Below, one piece after another: positions 51,910 through 62,409 of a stretch of DNA of 64,000 bases. Source of the stretch: an uncultured Clostridia bacterium (GTDB lineage: Bacteria > Bacillota > Clostridia > TANB77 > CAG-508); the NCBI GenBank assembly GCA_947426305.1, contig CANEDP010000001.1, forward strand, positions 1 through 64,000, in the 5' to 3' direction. The notes under the pieces were generated by a model, which did not search any database, had not been told where the DNA came from, and saw only the letters and a list, made by a program, of their open reading frames with translations. The translations under genes and the position numbers were made by a program. How positions within the stretch are numbered: position 1 is the first letter of the stretch; every line of letters begins with the position of its first letter.

Positions 51910-52102
51910 TTTATTTCCTTCATTGCTTTTAAAAACAATGTTTCCTTTCTGTAAATCTAAAAATTTACCTAATCTTGCTTTTTATAATATACCAATATTA
52001 TTATACAGCAAAATAAATCTTTTTTCAACATTTTTCTGCTACTTTTTGCATTTGTAATATAAATGTAATAAAAGGAGCGATTAATCATCGCTCCTCCATA
52101 TT

Positions 52103-53716
52103 CTATTGTCCGATATGCACAATTGTTTTCATTGCCTTATACGTATCATTTGACAGCACTTCTTTTGAAACAACTGCTCCGCCTACTCTTTTTTCAATAT
52201 AACTTGTCACTTTACAACCCGTATGACCCGCTTGTTTGACCACTTGTTGTCCCAGTGCCAGAGTAGGATCTGGTACATATTCCGTTTCATAAGGTATCAC
52301 TTGTGTTGTTACTGGAATAATTTTGATATCATATTCTACCTCTTCTTTAATTCCATGAATCTTAAATTCTACAATTCCATTTGCTACATTTGCTCCAATT
52401 TTGATTGGATATTTTCGTGAATTTTTAAACTTAAAATCTTGCACACCATATACAACTGTGGCATCTCTTCCAGCAGGCACATAACTTGTCGTAAATGAGT
52501 GATTTCGTCTCTGCGTAATTTCTAAATTGGCTAACAGCACAGCATTATACAGTGTCGAAGAAATTTGACAAATTCCTCCTGCCAAACCATCTACTACTTG
52601 ACCATTTTCATATATTTTTGCATTTTTGTAACCATCCTCAATCGTTCTTTTTCCAACAATCTCATTAAACGAAAATTCCTCACCCGGCATCAAAACCGTT
52701 CCATTAATTTTATCTGCAGCAATTTTTAAATTTCCACTTCTGTTTGTGTTACTTGCATCGTACTTCGTTGGAAATGAAGACACTTCATATGGAAATGCTT
52801 CCATTCCAATATCATCTGTTGTTTTGCTCGCTGGCATAATTTTCAAAGGAATGGTATATTCTTCCACATTTTCTGCCCCAATAATTTGCCTTGCCTCTTC
52901 TAGCGAAATGGCAAAATCGACACCATCTTCCTCTGGAAACAATTGAAATGGTTCTGCAATATAATAAGCATCTTTTGGCTCAGTATGTATTTCATTATAT
53001 ATTTTGTCAATATCTATTTTCTCCGGCTGTGCCTCCTTAGTTGGAATAACAATCGTTTCTTCTTGACTATTTTGAATAATTTTCATAGCATCGCGTTGAC
53101 TGATATTTTCCAGAACGCTTTGTTTCAATTTCTCTTTTTCTACTTCTACTCCAGGTTGTCCTTTATCAATCATTAATTGATCACCTTCTCGATAATAACT
53201 TGCTTGCACAACTAATCCAGGTATTTTGGAAGCAATATCATCCATAATTCCATTTAGCGATTCTTCATTATAAGTACTTTTTAATTCAATATCTTTTCCA
53301 AAAAATACTGACGTTAGTAACATATAATTATTCAGCACAATATTTTGCCCCTTTCCAATCTGATACGCTTCCTTGACCGCACCTGATACATCATAGGTAT
53401 ATTGAATTTGATTTACATCAAATTCAGTTGCATATTCTTCACCATAAACAAGTTTAATTCCTAGCATTAACTCAATATTAATCGCTTCATTTATCTTATT
53501 TTTTGCTTCCTCCACTGTTAAATTTGAAACATCAATTCCTTTAATAGAAACACCCCTTGCAATTGTTCCTTTTCCCAAATTTAGCAAAGCAAATATAGTA
53601 GAACATATTAACAGAACAAGACATATACATAACACAATAATTAATATCCACAAGTTTCTATTTTTTTCTTGTTTTACGGATTTTTCATTTGTCTCATCCG
53701 CACTTTTAGAAGACAT
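52103..53716 (-). CDS. VanW-family protein (peptidoglycan-binding-like N-terminus)
   Basis: TVLMPGEEFSFNEIVGKRTIEDGYKNAKIYENGQVVDGLAGGICQISSTLYNAVLLANLEITQRRNHSF. Confidence 0.92.
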   Translation of the reverse strand: MSSKSADETNEKSVKQEKNRNLWILIIVLCICLVLLICSTIFALLNLGKGTIARGVSIKGIDVSNLTVEEAKNKINEAINIELMLGIKLVYGEEYATEFDVNQIQYTYDVSGAVKEAYQIGKGQNIVLNNYMLLTSVFFGKDIELKSTYNEESLNGIMDDIASKIPGLVVQASYYREGDQLMIDKGQPGVEVEKEKLKQSVLENISQRDAMKIIQNSQEETIVIPTKEAQPEKIDIDKIYNEIHTEPKDAYYIAEPFQLFPEEDGVDFAISLEEARQIIGAENVEEYTIPLKIMPASKTTDDIGMEAFPYEVSSFPTKYDASNTNRSGNLKIAADKINGTVLMPGEEFSFNEIVGKRTIEDGYKNAKIYENGQVVDGLAGGICQISSTLYNAVLLANLEITQRRNHSFTTSYVPAGRDATVVYGVQDFKFKNSRKYPIKIGANVANGIVEFKIHGIKEEVEYDIKIIPVTTQVIPYETEYVPDPTLALGQQVVKQAGHTGCKVTSYIEKRVGGAVVSKEVLSNDTYKAMKTIVHIGQ

Positions 53717-53997
53717 TTTGATGCTCCTCCTTTTTACAAAAGTAATCTATATTTTATTATATTATCATAAGTATTTTTTTTTTGCAATAATATTTTTAAA
53801 TTCAAACTTTCTTTTTCATCAGCATAAATAAACACAATACTCTTACGTTATTTTTATCTTCTAAAACCACACATATATATCCTTCAAGGCTTTTATAGAT
53901 TTTTATGTGAAAAAAATTAACTTATTTTTTTTTGCACTAGACAATCTAAAAAATTATCGATATAATAATTTCGACAAAAAACGAGTGAGGTAAAAAT

Positions 53998-54564
53998 ATG
54001 TTAGGAAATTTAATCGCAAGAATTCGAAAAGAAAAAGGAATTATAAAAACAGAATTAGCCAAAAAAACAGGTATCAATATTGGCCATTTGACTCATATTG
54101 AACAGGGTGGTAGAAATCCTAGCCACAAGGTATTAAGAACCATTGCCCATGCTTTGGGGGTTCCCTATCAGCCACTTTTCTCTGCCTATGATAAAGAATT
54201 AAAAGAAAATCAATTAGAATATCATTACATTCATTATATTTCTTATAACAAAATTCCAGCTATTTCTAAAATTGATGGTTATATTAATTGTCCACCAAAT
54301 TATGCAAATGCTTCTTTTGCTTACAAAGTCCCTGATGATGCTATGAGTCCCATTATTAATGCAACTTCTTATGTATTTGTAGAAATAAATGGACTTGTTA
54401 ATGATAAAGAAATCGGTCTTTTTAAAGTCAATAACGAATATTTGATTCGTAAATTAATTTACAAAAAAGGAAATTTTATCCTAAAAGCAAACGACAAAAA
54501 ATTCAAAGATATTACCATTTCCGAATCTGACCACTTCCAAATTATTGGCAAAATTTACCTTTAA
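53998..54564 (+). CDS. XRE-family regulator with S24/LexA-like C-terminal domain
   Basis: IARIRKEKGIIKTELAKKTGINIGHLTHIEQGGRNPS; C-term DDAMSPIINATSYVFVE...LIRKLIYKKGNFILKANDKKFKD. Confidence 0.85.
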   Translation: MLGNLIARIRKEKGIIKTELAKKTGINIGHLTHIEQGGRNPSHKVLRTIAHALGVPYQPLFSAYDKELKENQLEYHYIHYISYNKIPAISKIDGYINCPPNYANASFAYKVPDDAMSPIINATSYVFVEINGLVNDKEIGLFKVNNEYLIRKLIYKKGNFILKANDKKFKDITISESDHFQIIGKIYL

Positions 54565-54672
54565 TATTACAATTCTGTTACATTTTACTTTTTTCGTCAT
54601 AGAGTCTTGCAAAAAAAATAGGTTAATTATATAATTTATTTAAAATAACTTTCTACTTATGAGGAGATTTTT

Positions 54673-55140
54673 ATGGAACTGGTAAAAAATATATTTTTTA
54701 ATACAGATAAATTGACATCAAATACAAAAGTCAAAATTTCATATACCGGAAAATTTTTTCAAGATAATTCCGAAGAAGTCATTATCCATTATGGATTTGG
54801 AAATGATTGGGAAAATTTAACAGAATTGCCAATGCAAAAAACTGATTTAGGATTTCAGATTGAAGTTGAGTTACTAGATTGTCCTACGTTTAATTTCTGT
54901 TTAAAAAATGAAAATAATGAATGGGATAATAATAATGGTGGTAATTATATTTTTGCTATTGAACACCCAGAAGCTTCATTAGCAGTCGTCCAAGAGGCTC
55001 CTATTGCTCGTCCTCATCGATTACGCAAATCGTATTTAATTTCAAAAAAAATTCGATTAACGATTTATAAAATTATTATATCTATTCCAAAATTAATTTC
55101 TGGAAATTATAAAAGAAAAGAAAAAAATGCAAATATATAA
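54673..55140 (+). CDS. CBM25/53-like carbohydrate-binding domain protein
   Basis: VKISYTGKFFQDNSEEVIIHYGFGNDWENLTELPMQKTDLGFQIEVELLDCPTFNFCLKNENNEWDNNNGGNY. Confidence 0.65.
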   Translation: MELVKNIFFNTDKLTSNTKVKISYTGKFFQDNSEEVIIHYGFGNDWENLTELPMQKTDLGFQIEVELLDCPTFNFCLKNENNEWDNNNGGNYIFAIEHPEASLAVVQEAPIARPHRLRKSYLISKKIRLTIYKIIISIPKLISGNYKRKEKNANI

Positions 55141-55165
55141 AAGGTCGATTTTTAATCGGCCTTTT

Positions 55166-55888
55166 TTACATATTCCATCCACCATTGATTTCGATAACTT
55201 GTCCAGTCGTATATTCGTCCTCAATAAGCCATTTCACACATTTGGCAATATCCATTGTTTTTCCCATTTTGCCAAGCGGAATTTCGGCTTTCATTTCCTC
55301 GTAATTTACATTTTGATTCATATCTGTATCAATAATTCCTGGCGCAATTGAGTTAATACGTATATTGGATAAACCAAATTCTTTCGCCAGCGCCTTTGTC
55401 ATACCATCAATTCCTGCTTTACTTACAGAATAATGCACTTCACAGGCTCCACCAATTCTGCCAAATATTGATGAAATATTAATCACACAACCAGATTTCT
55501 CAGAAAGCATATATTTTATCGTCTCTTGTGTACAACAAAATACCGAATATAAATTATTTTGTATAATGTTATTCCAGTCATCATCTGAGATATCTGTAAA
55601 TAATTTAACTTGGTCAATTCCAGCATTATTCACTAATACATCAATTTTTCCATATTTTTTAATCACAAAATCAATCATCTTTTTTACTTCTTCTCGTTTA
55701 GAAACATCGCACTTAAAAATATCGATTTCATAGCCGAATTCCTTTAATTCGTTTTGAAGTTGGATTGCCTTTTCTTCGGATTGATTATAATTTGCAATTA
55801 CTCTATTTCCTTCTTTTGCCAACGTTTTCGCAATTTCTCGCCCAATTCCGCGCGATGCGCCAGTTATTAGAATTACTTTTTTATGCAT
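55166..55888 (-). CDS. SDR-family oxidoreductase (FabG-like)
   Basis: ITGASRGIGREIAKTLA, NNAG, YSVSKAGIDGMTKALAKEFG, SIAPGIIDTDM. Confidence 0.9.
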   Translation of the reverse strand: MHKKVILITGASRGIGREIAKTLAKEGNRVIANYNQSEEKAIQLQNELKEFGYEIDIFKCDVSKREEVKKMIDFVIKKYGKIDVLVNNAGIDQVKLFTDISDDDWNNIIQNNLYSVFCCTQETIKYMLSEKSGCVINISSIFGRIGGACEVHYSVSKAGIDGMTKALAKEFGLSNIRINSIAPGIIDTDMNQNVNYEEMKAEIPLGKMGKTMDIAKCVKWLIEDEYTTGQVIEINGGWNM

Positions 55889-55939
55889 ATTATTTCCTCC
55901 AATATGAAAATAGTAGCATAAAATTTAATTTATGTCAAG

Positions 55940-55968
55940 TTGACAAAATTTCAAAAATGTGATATAAT
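55940..55968 (+). promoter_or_regulatory. Perfect consensus sigma-A promoter TTGACA-N17-TATAAT
   Basis: TTGACA 55940-55945, 17 nt spacer, TATAAT 55963-55968. Confidence 0.85.
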
Positions 55969-55974
55969 ATTATA

Positions 55975-56024
55975 TGTAAAATTTTTAAGCACACTGGACT
56001 CACAAGTCTAGCGTGCTTTTTTCA
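55975..56024 (+). ncRNA. Candidate very short RNA ending in an intrinsic terminator
   Basis: AAGCACACTGGACTcacaAGTCTAGCGTGCTTTTTT hairpin immediately after the perfect promoter; no ORF between. Confidence 0.5.
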
Positions 56025-56248
56025 AAAAAACTTATATTTTCTTTTTCATTTTATATACTAACAAAACTCTGTGTATATTGGTTATGAATATTTAATAAGG
56101 CTATTTAATGAATTTTGCTCATTAGACTGTTTTAAATTTCTTGCTAGAACAGTATCTATACAAGAAAAGTTTTCAATTTATGTAAAAACCTTGTATTTTC
56201 TTCCAAATTACGGTATAATAATAAAAACTACAAATCGGAGGAAATTTT

Positions 56249-57640
56249 ATGAATAAATTAACCATTCGAGATTTATACAAATCTCCTAAAAATTTTGAAA
56301 ACCAAACCATTTTTCTAGAAGGCTGGGTGAAAACCGTCCGTGACTCGAAAACCTTTGGTTTCATTGAATTAAACGATGGTTCATTTTTTAAAAATGTACA
56401 AATTGTTTTCGACAATACATTAAATAATTTCGAAGAAATCTGCAAATTAACGATTATTTCATCAATTAGCATTACAGGAAAACTTGTGATCACCGAAGGC
56501 GCAAAACAACCTTTTGAATTACGTGCTGAAAAAATTGAAATTCAAAATTTAGCCAATAGTGATTATCCTCTTCAAAAGAAAAGACATACTTTCGAATATT
56601 TAAGAACCACCGCTCATTTGCGCCCTCGCACCAATACTTTTAGCGCTGTTTTCCGTGTACGTAGCGTACTTTCCTATGCCATACACAAATTTTTCCAAGA
56701 ACGCGATTTTGTCTATGTTCACACACCAATTTTAACTTCAAGTGACGCCGAAGGAGCTGGAGAAATGTTCAATGTCAATTCATTTGACTTTAAAAATCTT
56801 CCAACAGCCGATGATGGAAACGTCGATTTCTCCAAAGATTTCTTTGGAAAACCAGCTCATCTTACTGTTAGCGGACAATTAAACATCGAAAGTTACGCAA
56901 CAGCCTTTCGAAATACTTATACTTTCGGTCCAACTTTCCGCGCCGAAAATTCCAACACTGTAAAACACGCCGCTGAATTTTGGATGGTAGAACCAGAAAT
57001 TAGTTTTGCCGATTTAAATGACGATATGAATTTGGCAGAAGATATGCTAAAATACATTTTTTCTTATGTAATCGAACATTGTCCAGAAGAAATGGAGTTT
57101 TTCAACAATTTTATTGATAAAGGTTTGCTAGAAAGATTGCAAAATGTCATAAACTCAGATTTTGCAAGAATTTCTTATACGGATGCCGTAAAAGAATTGG
57201 AAAAAAACAACGATAAATTCGAATACAAAGTAAATTGGGGAACAGATTTGCAAACAGAACATGAACGATTTTTATGTGAGCAAATCTTCAAAAAACCAGT
57301 ATTTGTAACTGATTATCCAGCCGAAATCAAAGCCTTTTACATGAAACAAAACCCAGATGGAAAAACGGTTGCTGCAACAGATTTATTAGTGCCTGGAATT
57401 GGTGAAATTATTGGTGGTAGTCAAAGAGAAGAAAATTTAGAAAAATTAACTGCTAAAATGAAAGAATTAAATATGAATATGGACGATTATTGGTGGTATT
57501 TAGATTTGAGAAAATATGGAAGCGTTGTTCATTCCGGATTTGGACTTGGTTTTGAAAGAGCCATGATGTATTTAACCGGGATGCAAAATATTCGTGACGT
57601 GATTCCATTTCCACGAACACCAAATAATTGTGAATTTTAA
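56249..57640 (+). CDS. asnS: Asparaginyl-tRNA synthetase
   Basis: [24 protein letters not shown]...[17 protein letters not shown]...[11 protein letters not shown]...[30 protein letters not shown]. Confidence 0.97.
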   Translation: MNKLTIRDLYKSPKNFENQTIFLEGWVKTVRDSKTFGFIELNDGSFFKNVQIVFDNTLNNFEEICKLTIISSISITGKLVITEGAKQPFELRAEKIEIQNLANSDYPLQKKRHTFEYLRTTAHLRPRTNTFSAVFRVRSVLSYAIHKFFQERDFVYVHTPILTSSDAEGAGEMFNVNSFDFKNLPTADDGNVDFSKDFFGKPAHLTVSGQLNIESYATAFRNTYTFGPTFRAENSNTVKHAAEFWMVEPEISFADLNDDMNLAEDMLKYIFSYVIEHCPEEMEFFNNFIDKGLLERLQNVINSDFARISYTDAVKELEKNNDKFEYKVNWGTDLQTEHERFLCEQIFKKPVFVTDYPAEIKAFYMKQNPDGKTVAATDLLVPGIGEIIGGSQREENLEKLTAKMKELNMNMDDYWWYLDLRKYGSVVHSGFGLGFERAMMYLTGMQNIRDVIPFPRTPNNCEF

Positions 57641-57649
57641 TTTTAAAAA

Positions 57650-57682
57650 GAGACACTTCATTCATTCAAGAAGAGTGTCTCT
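57650..57682. terminator. asnS terminator
   Basis: agagacacttcattcattcaagaagagtgtctctt. Confidence 0.7.
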
Positions 57683-57690
57683 TCCTATTT

Positions 57691-57879
57691 TTATTCCAAA
57701 ACCAACGCATATTTCGGACAAAAATTTGAACATTTTCCGCATTTAATGCACTTTTCATGATCAACTACTGGTGCCTCAAAATCTTTTTGTGTAAGCGCCC
57801 CTACTGGGCAAACTTTCACAGCTGGACATTTATGATTTTGTGGGCAATTCTCTACAATTACCTTTAATTTTCTTTCCAT
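57691..57879 (-). CDS. Small 4Fe-4S ferredoxin
   Basis: CPAVKVCPVGAL...CIKCGKCSNFCPKYAL. Confidence 0.85.
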   Translation of the reverse strand: MERKLKVIVENCPQNHKCPAVKVCPVGALTQKDFEAPVVDHEKCIKCGKCSNFCPKYALVLE

Positions 57880-58171
57880 TGATTTTCCCTCCCATTCATT
57901 CTATTCCAACAAATCAATTATAACACTATTTTCCAAAAAGTCCATACTATTATCTCAATTTAGAGAGGATGTATTTGGAGATGAAGACACTTTTTTGAGG
58001 TATATATTAAAAGAATAATTTAAAGAGTGTCCCTGTCCCCATTTTACATTTTAAATATTATTATTTCTTTACATTTGTATTTGTTGTCATTTATTATCAA
58101 ATTATGTCGATAATCAATATTTTACATTTGTCTAGTATTGTGATATAATTTTCTAGTTACAAAAGAGAAAG

Positions 58172-58471
58172 GTGGTGATTTACTTGAGACGCATCAGTTT
58201 ATCTGAACACGCAAAAAAACTTTTATATCGTATCTATCAAGAATACCAATTTCACAAAGACAATAAAGTACCAGATTCTTATACTTCTAGAACTGTTCCC
58301 AGTCATTTTTTATTTTCTAGTTCAGATAATAGTCAAATCATATCTAGCATTGTAGAATTATCTTCTATGGGAATGATAAAATTTTTTAGTGATAATCGCA
58401 TTATGATAAAACTTCAGGCAATTTCCTACATAGAAAAACAATTAGCAAAACCAGATAGCAGGAATCTATAA
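58172..58471 (+). CDS. Hypothetical protein
   Basis: 99 aa ORF with gaaaggtggtg RBS-like sequence, followed by terminator hairpin. Confidence 0.6.
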   Translation: MVIYLRRISLSEHAKKLLYRIYQEYQFHKDNKVPDSYTSRTVPSHFLFSSSDNSQIISSIVELSSMGMIKFFSDNRIMIKLQAISYIEKQLAKPDSRNL

Positions 58472-58502
58472 AAAATGCTAAGCAATTGCTTAGCATTTTT
58501 TT
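58471..58502 (+). terminator. Intrinsic terminator
   Basis: aaaaaatgctaagcaattgcttagcattttttt. Confidence 0.75.
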
Positions 58503-58557
58503 AATTAGTCTTTTTTATTTTACAAAAAATACCAAACCCTTAAAGGCTTGGTATTAC

Positions 58558-58604
58558 TGGAGCCACTTGTCCGACTTGAACGGACGACCTACTGATTACA
58601 AATC
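58558..58604 (-). other. Truncated tRNA-Thr(TGT) 3' half, probable att site of the right-hand element
   Basis: Minus strand GATTTGTAATCAGTAGGTCGTCCGTTCAAGTCGGACAAGTGGCTCCA = anticodon loop to CCA; 5' half absent; tRNA-type terminator follows. Confidence 0.8.
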
Positions 58605-59195
58605 TTAAGCATCAAACCTTTATAGTTGTTTATTTTTCACGTGTGTGTCATTTTATTATTCTTTTTGACAACACATTTTGACAGCATAAATAAATTATTA
58701 TCTAAATTTCCTACTATATTTGACCTAAAACTAAATACTCATTTTTCCATTAATTTTTTCAATGTAGTAACATATAAATTTATTTGTTCCTCAGTTGCTC
58801 CATTTTTGACTGCCTTATAAATTCTTCCTACAATTTTAAACACTTTCTTTGTAATATCTCTACGTTCTCCCAAACATTTTCTTAAAAAATCCGTATATTC
58901 CTCCATAATAAAATACCTACTTCCTTTTGCTCAATAATTTCTTTGCTTTTGTAGATTTAACAGTCTATTCTCTCTTTTCGTGTCTTGATTATAATGCGAT
59001 GCACTAAGTTTGTAAAGTATTTTTATTCGACATTGTTCGACAATATTGTATATTTTTTTATCTTTTTCGACAAATATCCTTGAAAATGATAGCGTTTTTT
59101 TATAAAATTTCCGCTGGGAGCGGAATTTTGCTTGAAAATTTTTTTCAAATTTTTTTAAATTTTTTGGAAATACTAAGGACGAAAGGGAAAAAATA

Positions 59196-59519
59196 ATGCT
59201 TATTTTTACAATAAAGAATTTAAGAAAAAGCAAGAATTTAACATTAGTTGAGCTAAGCACAAAAACTGATTTATCAACTACTTACTTGTCTGATATTGAG
59301 AACAACAAACTTGACAATTGTAGTACTAAAACATTAGAAAAAATCGCTAATGCTCTCGAAGTTAATATTAAAGATTTATTCTACACTACGTTTGACATAG
59401 AAGATTTAAAAAAGAAATTAAACGAATCTGTCGACGAATACGGATTAAACTCAAAAGAAACGTTTGAAATTAGTCAACTTATAGATTTACTCATAAATTT
59501 AATGAACAAAGAGATATAG
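59196..59519 (+). CDS. XRE-family repressor of prophage-like element
   Basis: IKNLRKSKNLTLVELSTKTDLSTTYLSDIENNKLDNCSTKTLEKIANALEV. Confidence 0.88.
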   Translation: MLIFTIKNLRKSKNLTLVELSTKTDLSTTYLSDIENNKLDNCSTKTLEKIANALEVNIKDLFYTTFDIEDLKKKLNESVDEYGLNSKETFEISQLIDLLINLMNKEI

Positions 59520-59866
59520 TTTTTTCTATATCTCTTTTCTAATATACTTAAATTAAAACGAATATTACTTGCTTTTACAAATCCATCATTCACATTCTAC
59601 TATATTTAGATTAAAACAGTCGATATCCTAATGAAATATGACAAGAGATAATATTTACATTCTACTATACCTATTAAGCAAAAGAAGTATAGCAAACTAT
59701 ACCTCTCTTACCGTTTCACATTTTTTAATCGTATAAAATTTATACAATAATATTGTAAAACATTTTATTACATTTGTCAACTATTTTTCATAATTCGACA
59801 AAATTATTGACAAGTTTTCTTATTTTTGATATAGTATGAGCAAGTTGTTTTTGTATCTCTTTAGTT

Positions 59867-59929
59867 GGGTGCATAGATTAGTATTTGTGTACTAAACTTA
59901 TGGTATCTCAATTACTAATTTATGCACCC
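59867..59929 (+). promoter_or_regulatory. Long stem-loop in leader of a small membrane protein gene
   Basis: GGGTGCATAGATTAGTA (59867-59883) pairs with TACTAATTTATGCACCC (59913-59929), 17 bp with one G-U. Confidence 0.65.
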
Positions 59930-59973
59930 GCTATCAGCTGGTGTATAAATACTAAAGATTGGAGGTACATAAG

Positions 59974-60120
59974 ATGAATATCTATGTTGGCATAGGTTTC
60001 ATATTTCTTTGTCTGGCTGTTTTAGTCGGAGTAGTCGGTATCTTTGGATACAAACTATTTTGTGACAGAGAAAAAGTTGAGGTTGCCCCAAAAGACAACA
60101 CTCAACCCAAAAACAACTAA
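59974..60120 (+). CDS. 48-aa single-TM small protein
   Basis: MNIYVGIGFIFLCLAVLVGVVGIFGYKLFCDREKVEVAPKDNTQPKNN with ggaggt RBS (not in supplied ORF list). Confidence 0.65.
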   Translation: MNIYVGIGFIFLCLAVLVGVVGIFGYKLFCDREKVEVAPKDNTQPKNN

Positions 60121-60313
60121 TGAGTGAGGGTAACCCCCTTACTCTTTTTTATTATATTAACAATTATTTTTTCTTCTGTCAATAGTTTTTTTATTACATT
60201 TATGTTACAGCGAATGGTGTTTTAACAAAAAAACACAATAATGTCAATGCTTTTTTGCAATTTTATTCACTTTCTACTTTAATTATACCACTTTTTTATA
60301 AAAAAGTCAAATT

Positions 60314-61114
60314 TTACAACACTTTTGCAATATCGCTCGTTTTAATCCAAAACTGGTCATCAAACACCTGCACCAAAACCCTTTCTGCTTCTGCCCAACA
60401 CACAATCGCCCTAGCCGTCAAATTATCATTTTTAATCAAACTCTTTGTATTACTATGAATCCAGCAAATCTCTGTCCTATTATCATATTGAAATCTATTT
60501 CCCTCAACTGCTCCAGTGTGATAGAAAGGTACACTAATTTCAACCGCTTGTCCCTGTTTAAGTTCAACATATTTTCTCTCATTCAAATACATCTTAACCA
60601 TATCCAAAAATCTCTGCCAACCCAAATCAAGCGTCCTGTGTGGACAATACTTTCTGCTATAATCTTGATGTTTTGTCACTCTATCAATTCCCCAATTATA
60701 TTTTTTCAACAAATAAGCAATATATTGAGCTGTCAACTTCTCAGCATCATTAAACCTTTGTCCACCAGATTTAGAATAGCAAATCTCAATATTAATCATA
60801 CGTGCATTTCCTTTTCCATATCTCCCATCTCCTGACGCGAAACAAGAACGGTCAAACGGTAAACACTCCACTGCTCTGCAATTATCTACAACCGCATGAA
60901 AAGAACATTTGTTATTATTTCCAAGCATATAAGATGCTTCTGCCATTGCGCTTGCATCATTTGCTGTGTTGTGTACTGAAATTCCCTCTTTCGTCGTCAC
61001 ATCTGGACATTTTATCGAATATTTACTCGATGGGCAATTTATTCTAGTTATTTGCATTTTCTTCCCCTCCTTCATATTCTGGATTAAATTCATTCTTTTG
61101 AATATTCTTTTCAT
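60314..61114 (-). CDS. Phage endolysin, N-acetylmuramoyl-L-alanine amidase (Amidase_2)
   Basis: ISVHNTANDASA...KCSFHAVVDN...MINIEICYSKSGG...TKHQDYSRKYCPHRTL. Confidence 0.9.
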   Translation of the reverse strand: MKRIFKRMNLIQNMKEGKKMQITRINCPSSKYSIKCPDVTTKEGISVHNTANDASAMAEASYMLGNNNKCSFHAVVDNCRAVECLPFDRSCFASGDGRYGKGNARMINIEICYSKSGGQRFNDAEKLTAQYIAYLLKKYNWGIDRVTKHQDYSRKYCPHRTLDLGWQRFLDMVKMYLNERKYVELKQGQAVEISVPFYHTGAVEGNRFQYDNRTEICWIHSNTKSLIKNDNLTARAIVCWAEAERVLVQVFDDQFWIKTSDIAKVL

Positions 61115-61170
61115 ATAGTTCTTGATCGAACTCTAATTCTTCAATTATGATATTTTCTTCTTTCATATTC

Positions 61171-61464
61171 TTATACCTCCATCACAAATTTTCCATATTT
61201 CATTGCCACTTCATGTTCTATCGTACAACCTCTTGCATATTCCCAGCCTGCCATAAATACAACACCGTCAACTTTACCTATTGCTTCAATTGACTTTGAC
61301 AAGTAAAATAGTGCCTCATCGCAATTTTTCGGTGTTTCTTCTGCAAAAATAGTATCAACTATTTCATAACCTTTTTCTTGTAATTTTCTCACTAATTCTT
61401 CTCTTTCGTTTCGTATCTGTTCTTCTGATTTGCCTTTCATCGGCTGACTTATCATTACTTTCAT
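61171..61464 (-). CDS. DUF4406-like protein
   Basis: MKVMISQPMKGKSEEQIRNERE...YLSKSIEAIGKVDGVVFMAGWEYARGCTIEHEVAMKYG. Confidence 0.8.
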   Translation of the reverse strand: MKVMISQPMKGKSEEQIRNEREELVRKLQEKGYEIVDTIFAEETPKNCDEALFYLSKSIEAIGKVDGVVFMAGWEYARGCTIEHEVAMKYGKFVMEV

Positions 61465-61466
61465 AA

Positions 61467-61712
61467 CTATTTTTCCTCACTTTCTTTTAATTTTTTCAAA
61501 AGCTCATCAGCTTTTATTGCCTTTTCTGTATAACTGTTATTCTTCCAAAATCCTACCACAATAATGGCAATTTGAATTATGTACTCAACTACACTAGCAA
61601 CTTCTGATTCGTCTACTTTGATTATGTCTATATTAAAATGCTGTAATGCCATATTCAATAATGTTATTACTAATAAAATTGTTCTTACTATTGTTCCTTT
61701 TGATATTTTCAT
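61467..61712 (-). CDS. Phage holin (phi LC3-like)
   Basis: 81 aa, KISKGTIVRTILLVITLLNMALQHFNI...IIVGFWKNNSYTEKAIKADELL, next to endolysin. Confidence 0.8.
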   Translation of the reverse strand: MKISKGTIVRTILLVITLLNMALQHFNIDIIKVDESEVASVVEYIIQIAIIVVGFWKNNSYTEKAIKADELLKKLKESEEK

Positions 61713-61730
61713 AATTTTATCCCTCCATTT

Positions 61731-62099
61731 TTATTTTTTAATAATTTTTGTCGGCAACTCTAGCAAATCTTCATACATTTTCGCAACAGTCCCATTGCCA
61801 CCCAAATTTCTGTATTCTTTAAACATATGCTCAATATTCTCCATGTCAATAATGCTAATTTCGCCTTTTTCTTCATACTCTCGATAACGTCTTATTAATT
61901 CATTTCTAAGCAATGCTTGTACACCTTGTTCAACTGCTTTTTGTCTTTTTCGTAATGCATAAATCTTTTTTAATATGTAAAGCATTCCGCTACATACTAA
62001 TCCAAATAAAATTTGTAGCCAATATTGCACTATAAAATCAAACATTTTCTGTTTCTCCTTCCAAGTTCTCAACTTCTTCGTAATTTTCTTCCCTATCAT
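61731..62099 (-). CDS. Hypothetical phage membrane protein
   Basis: ORF with TM and RRYREYEEKGEISIIDMENIEHMFKEYRNLGGNGTVAKMYEDL; likely start at MFDFIVQYW. Confidence 0.6.
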   Translation of the reverse strand: MIGKKITKKLRTWKEKQKMFDFIVQYWLQILFGLVCSGMLYILKKIYALRKRQKAVEQGVQALLRNELIRRYREYEEKGEISIIDMENIEHMFKEYRNLGGNGTVAKMYEDLLELPTKIIKK

Positions 62100-62244
62100 T
62101 TTTGCCCAAATAAATCGTTTTTCCGCTTACATCTACTACTTCTTGTTTTAATTCTTCATCATAATGTTTTGCTTTAGATTGTATTATTTTGCCTTTATTA
62201 GCTACTAATTTGATATTCTTATTCTCTAATTTTATTACTTGCAT
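62038..62244 (-). CDS. Hypothetical small phage protein
   Basis: 68 aa, RBS upstream. Confidence 0.5.
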   Translation of the reverse strand: MQVIKLENKNIKLVANKGKIIQSKAKHYDEELKQEVVDVSGKTIYLGKNDREENYEEVENLEGETENV

Positions 62245-62259
62245 AATTTCTCTCCTTTC

Positions 62260-62409
62260 TTAACTTATCGTCCAGCCTTTGTTTTGCCCAATTGCCATTT
62301 CTTCGTCTGTTAACTTTGTCAGATTTGTTGCTCCAAATATAATTGTATGTACATTTTCTGTATCAGTAGAATGATCATGTAGTGCATTTAAGATTCTTAT
62401 TAATGTATC
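62260..62409. repeat. 150-bp perfect direct repeat, copy 1
   Basis: Identical to 63399-63548 by eye; encodes ILNALHDHSTDTENVHTIIFGATNLTKLTDEEMAIGQNKGWTIS. Confidence 0.92.
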
